NCBI GenBank assembly: GCA_907165275.2
Contig: OU015650.1
Coordinates: forward strand, 11,562,001-11,626,000
Direction of reading: 5' to 3'
Source of the DNA: Zygaena filipendulae
Taxonomy: Eukaryota; Arthropoda; Insecta; Lepidoptera; Zygaenidae
Length of the DNA stretch: 64,000 bases
Below, piece by piece: positions 32,301 through 47,410 of this stretch (its first letter is position 1; every line of letters begins with the position of its first letter). Below the pieces are notes generated by a model. The model had not been told where the DNA came from. It searched no databases and worked only from the letters and a program-made list of their open reading frames with translations. A program made the translations under genes and the position numbers.

Positions 32301-34566
32301 ACCTACCAAGATTTTAAATGTGAGGCAGAACACGCAACTAATATTATTTTTCAGAATTTTCTTAGTTAGGTAAGTAATACCTACCTACTTAACCACATAT
32401 TAGTATAAAACAATTTCTCCACGCGTCTGCTCTGTTCGTCTGTCTGTCTGTTCGCGATAAACTGGAAAACTACCTACTTGAACGGATTTTCGTGTGGTTT
32501 TCACCAATAAGGGTGATTCGTGAGGAAGGTTTTGTGTAGGTAAATTTGTCAAAATATTTATTAAAACGATAAATGCTGAAAGTATCGGAAAAAGTCAAGA
32601 CGCCTATGTTGTCAGGTGTACAGAAAAGGACATAAGTACCTACTACTTTTATCCCGGAATTCCCGCGGGAACTACGAAATTAACGCGGGTGAAACCGCAG
32701 GGCACAGCAACAGCTTGTATGTATGTACTGTACTTATATAGTTAGGTAAGTATTAAAGATTTCTGCAGTTTTAAACAAACTTTCTAAGAAATTCATGACT
32801 AATAATAATAATTAACAGGATTTAACAGGAACAGTACCTACTTACAAGTAAACTAAAGCGCAAATAGTAAGTTATTTTTATATCGTAAGTATTTGAAAGT
32901 AGGTATTACACTACCTGTGCAAAGTCAAATGTAATAAATAGGTCCCTATCAGATTTCAGGAGAATTCCCGTATCGGCTCTCGCCAAAGTCGCCAAAGCTG
33001 GACGGAAGTGACAGGCCGACGGACATGAGTCATGATGGGCCCTCTTCACAATGGACCACGATGGCCCATCAAATGATCGTCCATCATGGCGGCTATGATC
33101 GAGCAACTCTTGATAAGACGTCTATTGTTGTTCATTGGTAGATGATAATAAATGAAAAGGCTTGTATATCGTATTACCGGCATTATCTAGGAAAATAAAA
33201 AGCTGAACCGATTCTTATAGAGAAGTCTAAACTATAACCGAGACAACTACGTACTGAGTAACACCTCGTTCCTACTTGTCGGGTGCCGGGTCCGGATTTT
33301 AATCGGATGCTCCAGTGGCAGAACATTTTATATGAAGCTATTCACACTTGTTGGAAACAGATTTTGTATAGTCGCCGACAAGAAATGTCGGTTGTTTTGC
33401 GAGCCCGGAAAAAAATCGCGTCGGATCTCGCTCGCCTATTAGTTAGTATGGCGCTGTTCACATTTGTCGGATGTCGGGGCCGATAATCCTCTCCCCGCTA
33501 CCCCTTGTTCCGCCCGGCGGCGCCCGTGCGTGCGTCGCGTCACTACGATCGATCGCGCACACAGATCGCGGTGGGCAAGCAGATTTGTTGTGTTGGCGCC
33601 AGCTTCGACCGTGTCGTGCCGAAAAGTGTGAACAGAGGCGTCGAGTAAAATCCGGATCCGCCATTGTGTCACACACGCCATCATGGGCCATCACCGATTT
33701 ACCGATTAATCATCACTACCGGCCATGATGGCAATCATGTCCTCCACACGATCATGCATGAGCATGACTATAGTGGCCCATCATGGTCCATTGTGAAGAG
33801 GAGCTATGAGCTATACCTATGAACCGGAAACTGTATAGTTTTACTTAATATATTGCGATTATTTAAGCATAAAATATAAAAAAAATTGTGATTACAAATC
33901 AAAAAATTTGCTTTCAAATTTGAGCGATATGACCAACTGTCAATTTTTTATGTATTATAATTGATTTTAATTTTCCCAATTTTTTTTGGTATAAAAGAAA
34001 ATTCAGAACTATTTTTGGTTCCTATTCTTATTTCTAGATATAAAAACAATAAAAATAAACTATAATTGTAGGTATAACCCGTGCGCAAAAATGCTGTAGA
34101 GCAGTGTAATAGGTAGGTATGTAATTAATGGGCTTATTACACTGCTTCCAACTTGACTTCCAATTTAGGAATCTAGATCGGATACAATTTGTGTGAGAGA
34201 GAGAGAGAGCGAATAATCACACTATACTAAATTGTACCCTAAATCGACTGCTCCTGGGTACATTTTAATGAAGTATGATCACTCGCTCTCTCTCACTCAC
34301 TGATCCTAAATTGGAACCAACTTAGAAACTTCGATTACACCTTCCGATTTCCTAGATTGGTGTCTGACAAATTGTAAAGTTTAATAAGCGTTTAATATTA
34401 TTATTTTATATATTATATTATATATTATTTTGGTTTTCTATTAAACGTTGTGTAAATAGGTTGGTAAATAAAAATTAGGTAGGTACTTAACTACATACCT
34501 GTGCAATCTATGACAGGAACTAAAAGTTTCCCGTCTAGTAATAGAAACTATTGGTAAATTGGCCAT
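29305..34566 (-). CDS. 6-pyruvoyl-tetrahydropterin synthase
   Basis: Second enzyme of tetrahydrobiopterin synthesis; converts 7,8-dihydroneopterin triphosphate to 6-pyruvoyl-tetrahydropterin, and in insects also feeds pteridine eye pigments. Four exons on the - strand: 34566-34499 (68 nt, starts [15 protein letters not shown]), 31460-31381, 30631-30486 and 29457-29305 (stop TGA); all phases agree, giving 148 aa. Visible active-site residues by comparison with rat PTPS: zinc ligands H19 (SSCHRLHS), H44 and H46 (NPNGHGHNY), catalytic C38, D84 and H85 ([11 protein letters not shown]), and the pterin-anchoring glutamate E130 (ETEKN). Intron 1 (3.0 kb) and introns 2 and 3 are full of repeats. The Drosophila homologue is purple (pr). 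Confidence 0.95.
29803..30115 (+). mobile_element. Helitron-like element in PTPS intron 3
   Basis: Begins TCTATATAATTATG, contains two diverged unit cores (CGGAATTCC-like palindromes with TTGGAGTTCCTG), and ends CGCAGGGCACAGCTAG. Confidence 0.45.
30643..30894 (-). mobile_element. tRNA-derived SINE, copy 2, in PTPS intron 2
   Basis: Same family as 28735-29010: B box GGTTCGATTCC at 30834-30844, A box TGGCGCAATGG at 30878-30888, and a shared body (ATCTACTTGATACCACACTA on the + strand). Its tail ends just upstream of the acceptor of PTPS exon 3 (exon begins at 30631 on the - strand). Confidence 0.75.
32073..32280 (+). mobile_element. Helitron-like element, single-unit full copy, in PTPS intron 1
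   Basis: Starts TCTATACCTACTAATATTAT, has one CTCTGGATCTACTGAACCG block, and ends with GCGGGTGAAACCGCGGGGG and TCAGCTAG. At 208 bp it shows the basic unit that is amplified at 9760-10764. A related, more decayed copy follows at about 32400-32705. Confidence 0.6.
33041..33801. mobile_element. GC-rich inverted-repeat element in PTPS intron 1
   Basis: The ends CCTCTTCACAATGGACCA and TGGTCCATTGTGAAGAGG are inverted repeats, and many GGCCCATCA / ATCATGGCC strings follow inside each end. The centre is far richer in GC (CGGCGGCGCCCGTGCGTGCG-like) than the intron around it. Open frames inside lack recognisable domains. Superfamily unknown; no certain target duplication. Confidence 0.6.
34132..34352. 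repeat. Imperfect palindromic repeat in PTPS intron 1
   Basis: CTTCCAATTTAGGA on the left pairs with TCCTAAATTGGAA on the right, and inside them GTGAGAGAGAGAGAGCGA faces TCGCTCTCTCTCACTCAC. About 220 bp with an AT-rich centre, probably a foldback MITE. It ends only about 150 bp from PTPS exon 1. Confidence 0.6.
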
Positions 34567-34705
34567 TACTTCTTGAGAATAAAGTGAAGAAAAAAAATAC
34601 AAATGCGCACTTGAAGTGGTAGGTTACTATTATTCAAAGACGAGAGCAGTGATAGCACTGAGCAAAATAATCACTACGTTCGCGTTATAATAATCGAGTC
34701 AGCAG

Positions 34706-35040
34706 TTCTATGAAGGCATTTTGTGCCAACCTTACCAATGTTAATGTATGACGCGGTCCATAGGAATTCGGTTATGTATTCCAAAGTTGGTGAAGAGGTT
34801 CGCGTATAAATCAATACCTAGTAACTTTTGCTTCAAGGGAGACTTTCATTTTCATACTAATCCCTGAACCGATCTATGAAGGAATTTTGTGCCAACCTTA
34901 CCAATGCAATGTATGACGCAGTCATAGGAATTTGGTTAAGTAGGTACTCAGACGAATCTTATTTCGTCTGAGGTTAAGTATTCCAAAGTAAAGAAGTTCG
35001 GGTATAAATCCATAATAACTTTTGCTTCAAGGGAGTGTCG
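34706..35040. repeat. Tandem duplication upstream of PTPS
   Basis: Two direct copies of about 145-165 bp: 34706-34848 and 34872-35035. Both contain TTTTGTGCCAACCTTACCAA, ATGTATGACGC, TATTCCAAAGT and AACTTTTGCTTCAAGGGAG in the same order. They lie 140-470 bp upstream of the PTPS start codon, where promoter or 5-prime UTR sequence is expected. Confidence 0.7.
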
Positions 35041-35500
35041 CTGTAAGCAGTGTGGCCAGTGCTGCCAACAGAAACTTGTTGCTAGTTGCTCTTCACCAGA
35101 ACTGCAAAAACCACTAACAAACAATGGCCCACTCATAAACGTTAAATTCTCCACATAACAATTTATTTTTGTTATTATTTTATATCAATATAAAATTTAT
35201 ATACACGCACATTTTATATCATTATAAAATATACAGATAAGTAATTATGCAAAAATATAGATACAAAATAACTGGCATGCAGGGTTTTTATTAGGTATTT
35301 AATACAGTTTACTGTTTAGCGTGTGCCAAACAAGTTACTAAAAGCGATCTATTAATGTTTTTCAATAGTTGTAAAATGTAACAGCGTCACTTTTTGTTGG
35401 GACATTTTTATGGAACTAAATCTAGGTAGGTTCAATGTAAAGTTTTTTCTATAAATTTTCCTTTATTATTACGCAATAAAATAGTAATATACAAAATGTT
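35041..35500. other. Divergent intergenic DNA between PTPS and ETF-alpha
   Basis: No supported exon. A 68-residue frame on the - strand (34948-35154) overlaps the duplicated segment and has no recognisable motif; it may be untranslated leader or spacer. Confidence 0.5.
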
Positions 35501-36060
35501 AACAAAAAAATTAAAACCGACTCAAAAGACACAAAAATGCACTACTTACACTAAAAAGTTAAAAATAATAAAAACATACATGCAGCCGAATACATAACCT
35601 CCTCCTTTTTGGAAATCGGTTAAAAATACCGATTACATCCGAAAGACAAAAATGCACGTAATATGGTATGTGCTACCTACTGATCGATTTGGAGTCGGTG
35701 CCAAGCCAAATATGTATGAAATAGGTAATACGCACAAACTACTTAGAGATACTATGGTAATACGTATTAACTATTATGATTATATAATACTCTTTGTAGG
35801 TAGATAGACTAAAGTCCGCTCCCAAGTCCCAACGTACCGCATTGCAGACACGAACGGGCTTGGCACTTAGCACCGACGCACATACCAATAATAATGTTAC
35901 GTGCATTTTTTTCGTTCGGATTAATTCTGTATTTTGTTTTGTTAATTTAAACTTTTTAGTGTAGTGCATTTTTGCGTGTTTTGATTTTTGAAGTTGGTTA
36001 AATTTTTTTTGTTAAATTTTGTTTATTTTTCGCTTTCAAGTGGGTCGTTTGGTTTTAATT
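35500..36060. mobile_element. Foldback repeat family A, diverged copy 6
   Basis: Starts TTAAAACCGACTCAAAAGAC, contains CCTCCTCCTTTTTGGAAATC at 35600 and the TGCACGTAATATGG palindrome arms, and ends TTGTTAAATTTTGTTTATTTTTCGC. It lies between the divergent PTPS and ETF-alpha genes. Confidence 0.6.
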
Positions 36061-36370
36061 AAGGGGGTTTTATTTTATTTTTTTTAATGGACATTTTCCT
36101 GTATTAGGAATGTGACAGAGATAAAACCGATAAATTTTTCTCTTATTAAACGCTTATTAAGAATAATCGATTAAAAATTAAAAACTACGATTAAAAATCG
36201 ATTATTATAAAAAACATCGATTAATATCAAAATCTATTAATTTTTCACATCCCTATTATGGTGATTTGGACTTTGAAGTCTTTTTAAATTCATTCATAAT
36301 ATTTCATTTATTTCTTTGACTTCTTTGAACGTTGGGAAATATTTTCATATATTAGGTATATATTCTAATT

Positions 36371-39814
<3,444 letters not shown>

Positions 39815-40114
39815 ACTTTTGAATCGAATACAGCTGTAGTATAAATAGGCAATAGATTGAATCGCTATAGCATAATATTTCACCTGGCTCTATACATTCA
39901 TCTCTTTTTGGCGAAACAGTAAAATTGTCTATTGTGATTTCGACTTTATAGGCAGTGTGTAAGGTCGATATTGCAGGGGGTGATATTTTAATGTAAAGTA
40001 AAAATATTAAAGAGATGGTGGTGGGCCCCTGCCCTATTACATTCGTTTTTAAGATGTCTTTACAACCGTTATGTAAGTGTAAAGTGTTTATTGATATGTT
40101 TCTATTCAAATTGT

Positions 40115-40120
40115 AATAAA
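40115..40120 (+). terminator. Polyadenylation signal of ETF-alpha
   Basis: AATAAA lies 301 bp after the ETF-alpha stop, followed by an AT-rich tail. It is a sensible 3-prime end for the transcript. Confidence 0.6.
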
Positions 40121-40129
40121 ATGAAAGAA

Positions 40130-42080
40130 ATTATACTATTATATCAAATTTTGTGTTATTGATGTTTCGTTTTGACCTTTTGATCCTAGTGTGATAAAAG
40201 TAAAATGTATGATAACACTGAGATAAGACTGACGCAACAATAGCGATGTAATTAATTATTTATTTATTATTATTGACAGTTGATATTTAGATAGTAAGTT
40301 TATCGATATCTTTTAACTTCTTTTAAATTCTCAATTAGCCTTACCGTGTGAATTACGGAATTCCCTCGGGAACTCTTAACGTACAGAAATAAAAGTACCC
40401 ATAATGTTCAGGCGCGGTTCAGGGTACGAGTATGTACCTACTACCAACAACTGCTTCATTTATGCTTCTTTTGTGTTTTATCCTAAAAAAAATTTTACTA
40501 TCATATTATCTACTCAATCACAGTCCACGTAAAGACTAGGTGTTACACAAAACTAAGATGATAGAACATGGATTATAAGTTATGGACTTGAGCGCATTTG
40601 CCTATAGGAAATTATTTAAAACGAATCTACAATACAATATGTTTATTGTTTGTAACAATTTTTTCTATGCTCTAGCTCCAGACAATTATTTAGCGACAAG
40701 TGCGAATGTACATCGATAGAAAGAGAGCCAAATAAAATTGGGATAGTGTTTTTTTGAAAATATTTAAATCGAGTAGCCGAATATTTTACGCTATTTGTCA
40801 CGAGATGGCGTAATCACGCTTGAATGTACCTAGATACATCTACAACTTCATAATATTTCTAATTTTATTTTTAATACCAATCTTATAACAGAAAAAAAAA
40901 CAATAAATGGTGCAGTACGTAGATATAGCTAGATTTCTACTGTGAAATAATAAAGGTCTGAGATTTATAGAAGTCACTCAAAGCTCAGAGTAATAAATAT
41001 ACTACGTACCTACTCTCAAAATGACTAAGTACACTACCTACAGTAATCAAGAAATAAAGAAGGTAGGTAAGTAGGTAAACAAAGCTATAAAAAAAATTAT
41101 TGCTGCAGCACTTGTATACCTACATACGTACATTCTTCACCTAAGTACATTTAGAATGTTAACGAGGTTAGTACACACGGTCGCCAGTGGTAGAGCCCGC
41201 AGAAAAGAGTAGTCAATCATGCCTGTAATGATAGGTAGTTCCTAGGGAGATGCGGTTACCCACCAAAGGCACTTGACGAGTGGCATCCTTGTTACCAGCT
41301 ATCACGTTCGCGGGCCGGCTGTGGGTGCGGGGTGGGGCGCGCCAGGGCTCCGCCCCCGCATACCACGCCTGTCGCGCCGCGGCCCGACTCTATCTACTTA
41401 TTAAACTTTACGGACAAGCGACGCGCGACGGACGGCGAACAGTCATAAAACAATTTAGATTTTTAATAACACGGACGGCCTTCTAACTTCGCAACTGGAC
41501 GGTTATAATTAATTTTGAAATTCTTTTTTTTATGAACCTTTGGCGACATTTAATTTATTTCTTTTTTAAACTTTTGATATCATAATTGATCATAATCAAT
41601 TTACTTAGGTACCTACCTAGGTAACTACTTATTTTTTGTCTGTATAGGCACCTAAACTGCAACTTCCTAACGAACTTCGACTTTTCGGCACTCGATTCTA
41701 TAGGTACATAGGTACCTACTTTTGTTGATACCTAACCTTAGTACGAATAGGGTCTAAGCAATTATTATTATTATTAATAAGCTTGGACCTGTTTGTTTGA
41801 TTGTTTTGTTTTCACTTCGTTTTTACGAAGCTGTGACTCTACATAGGTAGGTAGGTACTACCAGTTATTATGATTAAATCATTATTTAAATTAAAATAAT
41901 TTATTTTTATACTGGTCAACTAGATTATTATCCATTTTTTATAACTATAATTGCCCATAAATTTTGCTTCTGTCCTTATAAATTGATGACCTACCTACCT
42001 TTTTTTTGGTTTAACAAAATATGCCAGTTTTTTTAGGTAAACAAATGTGGACAGTATGAAAAAAAAAATTGAAATGAAAG
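40130..42080. other. Intergenic DNA with one GC-rich block
   Basis: No supported coding exon. The part at 41280-41450 is sharply GC-rich (GGGTGCGGGGTGGGGCGCGC nearby) within AT-rich DNA and could be a promoter, an untranslated exon or a repeat. It contains a 68-residue frame without recognisable motifs. GTAGGTACCTA-type strings are frequent. Confidence 0.5.
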
Positions 42081-42084
42081 GACA

Positions 42085-42965
42085 ATGCCAATCTTTGTAT
42101 GAAGAGTGGACCAAGTGCTGCCCAGAATAAAGTCATAGTAAATTATGTTCCTTAGGGTAGTAGTAGTCTGTAAAATAAAGCGCATCTAATTCTATCCCAG
42201 GAGTCGTGAAAAAAAAAAGTTTTTGTTGAGATTTATTGGGAAACAATAAACTTGCATGGAAGGTGGACCAAGTGCTGCCCAGGATGTAGACATAGTACAT
42301 TATGTTCCTTAGGATAGTAGTAGTTTGCAAAATAAAGGGCGCCTAATTCTATCCCAGCAGTCGTGAAAAAAAAAAGTTTTTGTTGAGATTTATTGGGAAA
42401 CAATAAACTTGCATGGAAGGTGGACCAAGTGCTGCCCAGGATGTAGACATAGTACATTATGTTCCTTAGGATAGTAGTAGTTTGTAAAATAAAGGGCGCC
42501 TAATTCTATCCCAGGAGTCGTGAAAAAAAAAGTTTTTGTTGAGATTTATTGGGAAACAATAAACTTGCATGGAAGGTAGACCAAGTGCTGCCCAGGATGT
42601 AGACATAGTACATTATGTTCCTTAGGATAGTAGTAGTTTGTAAAATAAAGGGCGCCTAATTCTATCCAAGGAGTCGTGAAAAAAAAAAATTTGTTGAGAT
42701 TTATTGGGAAACAATAAACTTGCATGGAAGGTGGATCAAGTGCTGCCCAGGATGTAGACATAGTACATTATGTTCCTTAGGATAGTAGTAGTTTGTAAAA
42801 TAAAGGGCGCCTAATTCTATCCCAGCAGTCGTGAAAAAAAAAAGTTTTTGTTGAGATTTATTGGGAAACAATAAACTTGCATGGAAGGTTGACCAAGTGC
42901 TGCCCAGGATGTAGACATAGTACAATATGTTCCTAATAGTAGTAGTAGTCAGTAAAATAAAGTGC
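42085..42965. repeat. Tandem satellite, about 156-bp unit
   Basis: TATTGGGAAACAATAAACTT recurs at 42234, 42391, 42547, 42702 and 42859, giving spacings of 157, 156, 155 and 157 bp. Each unit continues through TTGCATGGAAGGTGGACCAA, GTGCTGCCCAGGATGTAGAC and TATGTTCCTTAGGATAGTAG to an A-run. Five nearly identical units are bordered by partial, more diverged ones. Repeated short frames on the - strand are by-products. Confidence 0.9.
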
Positions 42966-43039
42966 GTCTAATTCCATCCTAGGAGTCGTGGGAAAAAAGG
43001 TATTATTTATTGGGTAAAAATAAATACTTAATTACAATA

Positions 43040-43480
43040 ACAATAAATAAATGCTTTTCCCGATGGAGGGATGTATATTTTTGAGGAGTTTTACTGATAC
43101 ACACTATCAGCTCCACTTCACCACATGCACTGTGATGAGCATAAATTGCTCAGCAACCACCTTAAAGTAATCGAATCGCAACCTGTGAAATACCTATTAT
43201 TGAGTAGTTCCGTTGGTCATCTGTTGTCTTCATCATTAGTTTCACTTCACTAAATGGTGCTTTCCAAAAGCAAATGCATGAAATATTCCAAAAAATACTC
43301 AAAATTGGTAGGTGTGCCTATAATATTTGATAAGTTTCCTCCATTTCTCCAATATCCCATCATCAGATCCTGACCTTATGATAGTGGTACCACCTCGGAA
43401 GTATACCCTTTCAACCAAAAAAAGAATTTTCCAAATCGGTCCAGTCGTCTTCGAATAATCGGGGAACATACATACTATGT
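43040..43480. mobile_element. Foldback repeat family A, copy 7, partial
   Basis: Contains GCTTTTCCCGATGGAGGGA, the AGTAGTTCCG body and the distal end TCTTCGAATAATCGGGGAAC. The palindromic proximal part is missing. Confidence 0.65.
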
Positions 43481-44426
43481 AAAACGTACAAACAAAACTG
43501 ACGTTAATTTTTTTTCTCCGGGACCGATTTTGAAAAAAAAATTTTTTTTCAATATAAAGCAATGCAAGGAACTCAGTCAAGGTAGTCCTACTCCTGGGCA
43601 GCATTTGGTCCATACCCTGTCAATCTCCTTTATCTTCAAATTTCGTAGCCTAACTCTACACTTAACTTTCTATAATATTAAAATATCGTTAATTAGGATT
43701 CAAGCCAATTTTAATTTTTGTCTATTCGACTGAAGGTTTGTGTCTAGATAGGTATACCTACCTCATGTATAAAATTGACAACTTAAAAGTTTAACGCACT
43801 TCGATATATCATGCGGGTTGAGCTGCGCTCAAGAGCTATCTTGTAGTAAATACCTAAGAATTAAATATATTAAGGTAAAAACTGGGATATAGTTACCTAT
43901 TTAGGTAAGGTAGTATGGACTAGTGGCACAACCCTATTACAGCTATTCCCTAAATATTTTCCTTACGTGGTTAGTAGGTAGGTACCGTAAGGGGCTGTTA
44001 CTAATCTATTTAATCAAACTCCATGACGAGTGGGTCCGAGGGACCAGAGTATATTCGGTATATTAGGTAAATATCCACCCATTCATTATGTTTTTTGTCT
44101 ACAATCATCGGCATAGGGGCCGTTATGGTAATTAAATATAGAGAAATGGTTGAATTAAGCACCGTTTACCCCGGGGCAGGCCTTCTGCCGGTAAGCACGA
44201 ACACCTTTCGGGCTATCACTGATGAAATATTGATATTCCCCACCACTGCGACCCTTTGAAGGTAGGTTGATCCTCGCCGCCAAATTAATAAAAACAGTTG
44301 CACCTGTATCCTACATATTTGAGAAAATAGCAATCTCTGCATCAATCCAGACTCTATTGAAGAATACTAAAAATAGGTACAGAAATATAGAAGAATTATG
44401 ATTATATTTATAAAAAAGTGTAAAAT

Positions 44427-44815
44427 TGTAACGAGGTGGCCGTATGCCACTCGTTACGATATCCTGCCTCATTTGTGTTACGTTTTATTTTTAAAAGATA
44501 GTTCCTTTTTATATTCTATTGATATTCTTTTTATAAATTTCAAATAATTTTTGTTTCTGATTCATAAGTTTTAGTTCTTGATGTATTTGCTTCTTGATGT
44601 TTTGTATTTTGACTTTATATACCTATACTTTTTTTTTTAGGGCGAGCGGGGTATTGTAACGAGGCCGCGAGGTGGCCGTATGCCCCTCGTTACGATATCC
44701 TGCCTCATTTGTATTACGTTTTATTTTTAAAAGATAGTTCCTTTATTTGATTTGATTTGATTTCCTTTTTATATTCTATTGATATTCTTTTAATAAATTT
44801 CAAATATTTTTTTTT
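44427..44815. repeat. Direct repeats with a hairpin head, possible LTR remnant
   Basis: Two direct copies (about 44427-44560 and 44656-44815) share TCGTTACGATATCCTGCCTC, ATTACGTTTTATTTTTAAAA and GATAGTTCCTTT, separated by about 100 bp. Copy 1 begins with a hairpin in which GTAACGAGGTGGC pairs with GCCACTCGTTAC. Copies starting TGTAACGAGG could be LTR ends, but no primer-binding site or coding region is visible, so this is tentative. Confidence 0.45.
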
Positions 44816-45239
44816 ATTTATTTCCATTTATTAATTTGCAAAAAGAGTATTCCAGAGAGGTCAAAATACACCTCTTTATCCTTTACCTACCACATCTATT
44901 TGCTTTTTTTGTCATATATTCATTAATTTCATATATTTTATTCATTGATTAATTCATTATGCATTCATATCCTCTTAGAATGATTAAATCTCTCTATTTT
45001 ATTCACTACTATAGCTGTTCCCCGTGGTTTCACCCTCGTTAATTCCCGCGAGAATTTTTGGATAAAATTTACCCTATGTCCTTCTCTGTCCTGACAACGT
45101 GTTTGCAATAGTAGGTAGGTATACATTTCATTACGAGTGCGGGACGTCTGTCACTTCCCGTCTTATCACTTTTGTCTTAAAACACAGGTAACTCTTTTTT
45201 TCGCGGAAATTTGCATAATTGGGTATTCTCCAGGGTATG

Positions 45240-45545
45240 AAAAACAAAATTCTAATTAGTCCGTCAGTTAGAAAAAAAAAAAATAATTGACACGAATTTT
45301 TTTCTTTTCAAATTAATGAAAATAAACATAGATAAAGCGCATTAAAGTTTAGGATGGGGACTCGTGACGTCAATATTCAGTATAAGCCCCATACAAACTG
45401 CACCGGGTTGTGACGTCACGCGAAATTTCAACTCAATGAACCGCCGTTATTTTTTGATTACGTAAAAAAAGAAAAAATATGCGTCCAATATTTTTTAATA
45501 ATCTACATGACGGATTAAAATTTTTTTTTGTCAAGTAGCCAATTA
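45240..45545. mobile_element. MITE family C, copy 4
   Basis: Runs from ACAAAATTCTAATTAGTCCG to ATCTACATGACGGATTAAA with the CGTGACGTCA core. It is the closest match to the copy at 2715-3046. Confidence 0.7.
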
Positions 45546-46477
45546 TGATAAAATGATATACCTATAGGTACATACGTAGAAAGGGTAAAGAGTAAAATTG
45601 AAACTAAAAGCTCTTTGGAGGATTATCTTTGCTGGTTTTTTTTTCATCTAATTGTTAAAGTAAAAAGCACTAGTGCGTAAGTAATCGTCAACATTGCGCC
45701 CGCTATTAAACAGCTACGTATCTAATACTCGTAGGAACTCTTTGAGCAACTGTATTAAAAAAAAAATCCAGCTGTTCTCTTCGAGCGGTTTCAACCCCAT
45801 AAATTTCGGCATTTATGCGGGACTCTATAATAAAAAAATATCATAGATATGTCATTCACGGCCACTGTAGCTTCGTATCAATAAAAGATTTTAAAAAAAT
45901 TAATAAAATAATAAGATTTTAATAAAAGAATTAGTTCCAGAGACTACCAAAACATTCAATCTTACAAACTTTAGGACTTTACTGTACATTAAACATCAAA
46001 CACACATTTATTCATTGTCATTCTATTCTCCACTCAACCATAAAAATAACATTTAATACAAATATATTTACCTTTCCGCCATTTTAATTACGCTGTAAAA
46101 AATAAAGGTTCAAACAATTAGGTATAGCATCTTTCTTCTACGCTTGACAACGTGTACCTACACAAAATTTCATGATGATAGGTTGAGCCGTTAAGGCGTA
46201 AAAACGTAAAAGACAAAATAAACTCACATTCGCATTTATAAAATTATACCAGCTGTACCCCGAGGTTTCACACACGTGTGTTTCAGAATTCCCCCAGGAA
46301 CTCCAAAATAGGCTAATTTACTCCTTATAACATCAGATAATTAGAAGTGAAAATCCCATCAAAATAGGTCCAATTGCTTCGGAGATTAACCCGAGTGAGT
46401 TTCGAAATTTCCGCTGGAACTACAAACTTCTTTTATTCTTCTTCCCTTACAATAACAAACACACTCAAAAATAACAA

Positions 46478-47410
46478 AAAAATTAAAACCGACTTCCAAA
46501 AACACAAAACTTTTTTTCGTTATTTTTTAGTTTTGTGTTTTTGGAAGTCGGTTTTAATTTTTTCGTTAAAAATTTATTTATTTCTTGGTTTTTAGTGAGT
46601 CGGTTTGTAATTTATCTAAGTTAAAACAGCCTACTGTCAACTGCTAATAACCTTTTACAAAATATTACTTTTCCCGATGTAGGGACGTTAATTCTTGAGG
46701 AGTTCTCCTGGTACATCACCATCAGTTCCACTTCACCATATACATTGTGACGAACATAAATTCTTTAGAAACCACATTAAAGTGAACGAATCGGAATCTG
46801 TTAAATACCTATCTGTGGTCTTCATCATCAGTTTCACTTCTTCAAATTTTACTTTCCGAAAATAAATAAACGATTTACTATAAAAAATACCCAAATCGCC
46901 ATAGGTGTGCCTATAAATTTTGAAGAGTTCCCTCGATTTCTCCAAGATCCCATCATCAGATCCTGACTTGGTGACAAAGTGACTAATTCAAAAGTATTTC
47001 CTTTCAAACAAAAAACAATTTTCCAAATCGCTCCACCTGGAACCCGTGAAATACGTATTATTGTTGAGTAGTACCGATGGCCATCTGTGGTCTTCATCAT
47101 CAGTTCCATTTCTTCAAATTTTGCTTTTCGAAAGCAAATGAACGATTTACTATAAAAAATACCCAAATCGCTATAGGTGTGCCTATAATTTTTGAAGAAT
47201 TCCCTCGATTTCTCCTAGATCCCATCATCAGATCCCAACTTGGTGGCAATGGGACCTTATTGGGAGTATACCCTTTCAAACAAAAAAAAATTTTGAAATC
47301 GGTCCAACCGTCTTCGAGTAATCGATGAACATACATTAAAAAAAAGAAAAAAAAAAAACATACATACGATCGAATGCATAACCTCCTCCTTTTTGGAAGT
47401 CGGTTAAAAA
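46478..47410. mobile_element. Foldback repeat family A, copy 8
   Basis: Starts with a tight palindrome (ACCGACTTCCAAAAACACAA facing its inverse at 46530-46553), then the full body with the duplicated inner segment, and ends CTCCTTTTTGGAAGTCGGTT. Confidence 0.75.

Noticed and set aside
32906..33106. - strand frame ending near a CACAG/GTAGTG donor, first considered as PTPS exon 1
   Set aside because: The frame giving the right splice phase contains a stop and lacks the FSxxHRLHS motif. The true exon 1 is at 34499-34566, where [11 protein letters not shown] is in frame with the correct phase.
33439..33728. Overlapping frames on both strands in GC-rich DNA
   Set aside because: High GC content lowers stop frequency; they lie inside the inverted-repeat element 33041-33801 and show no domain.
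42133..42925. Four similar - strand frames of 65-74 residues
   Set aside because: They are repeated reads of the 156-bp satellite unit and not separate genes.
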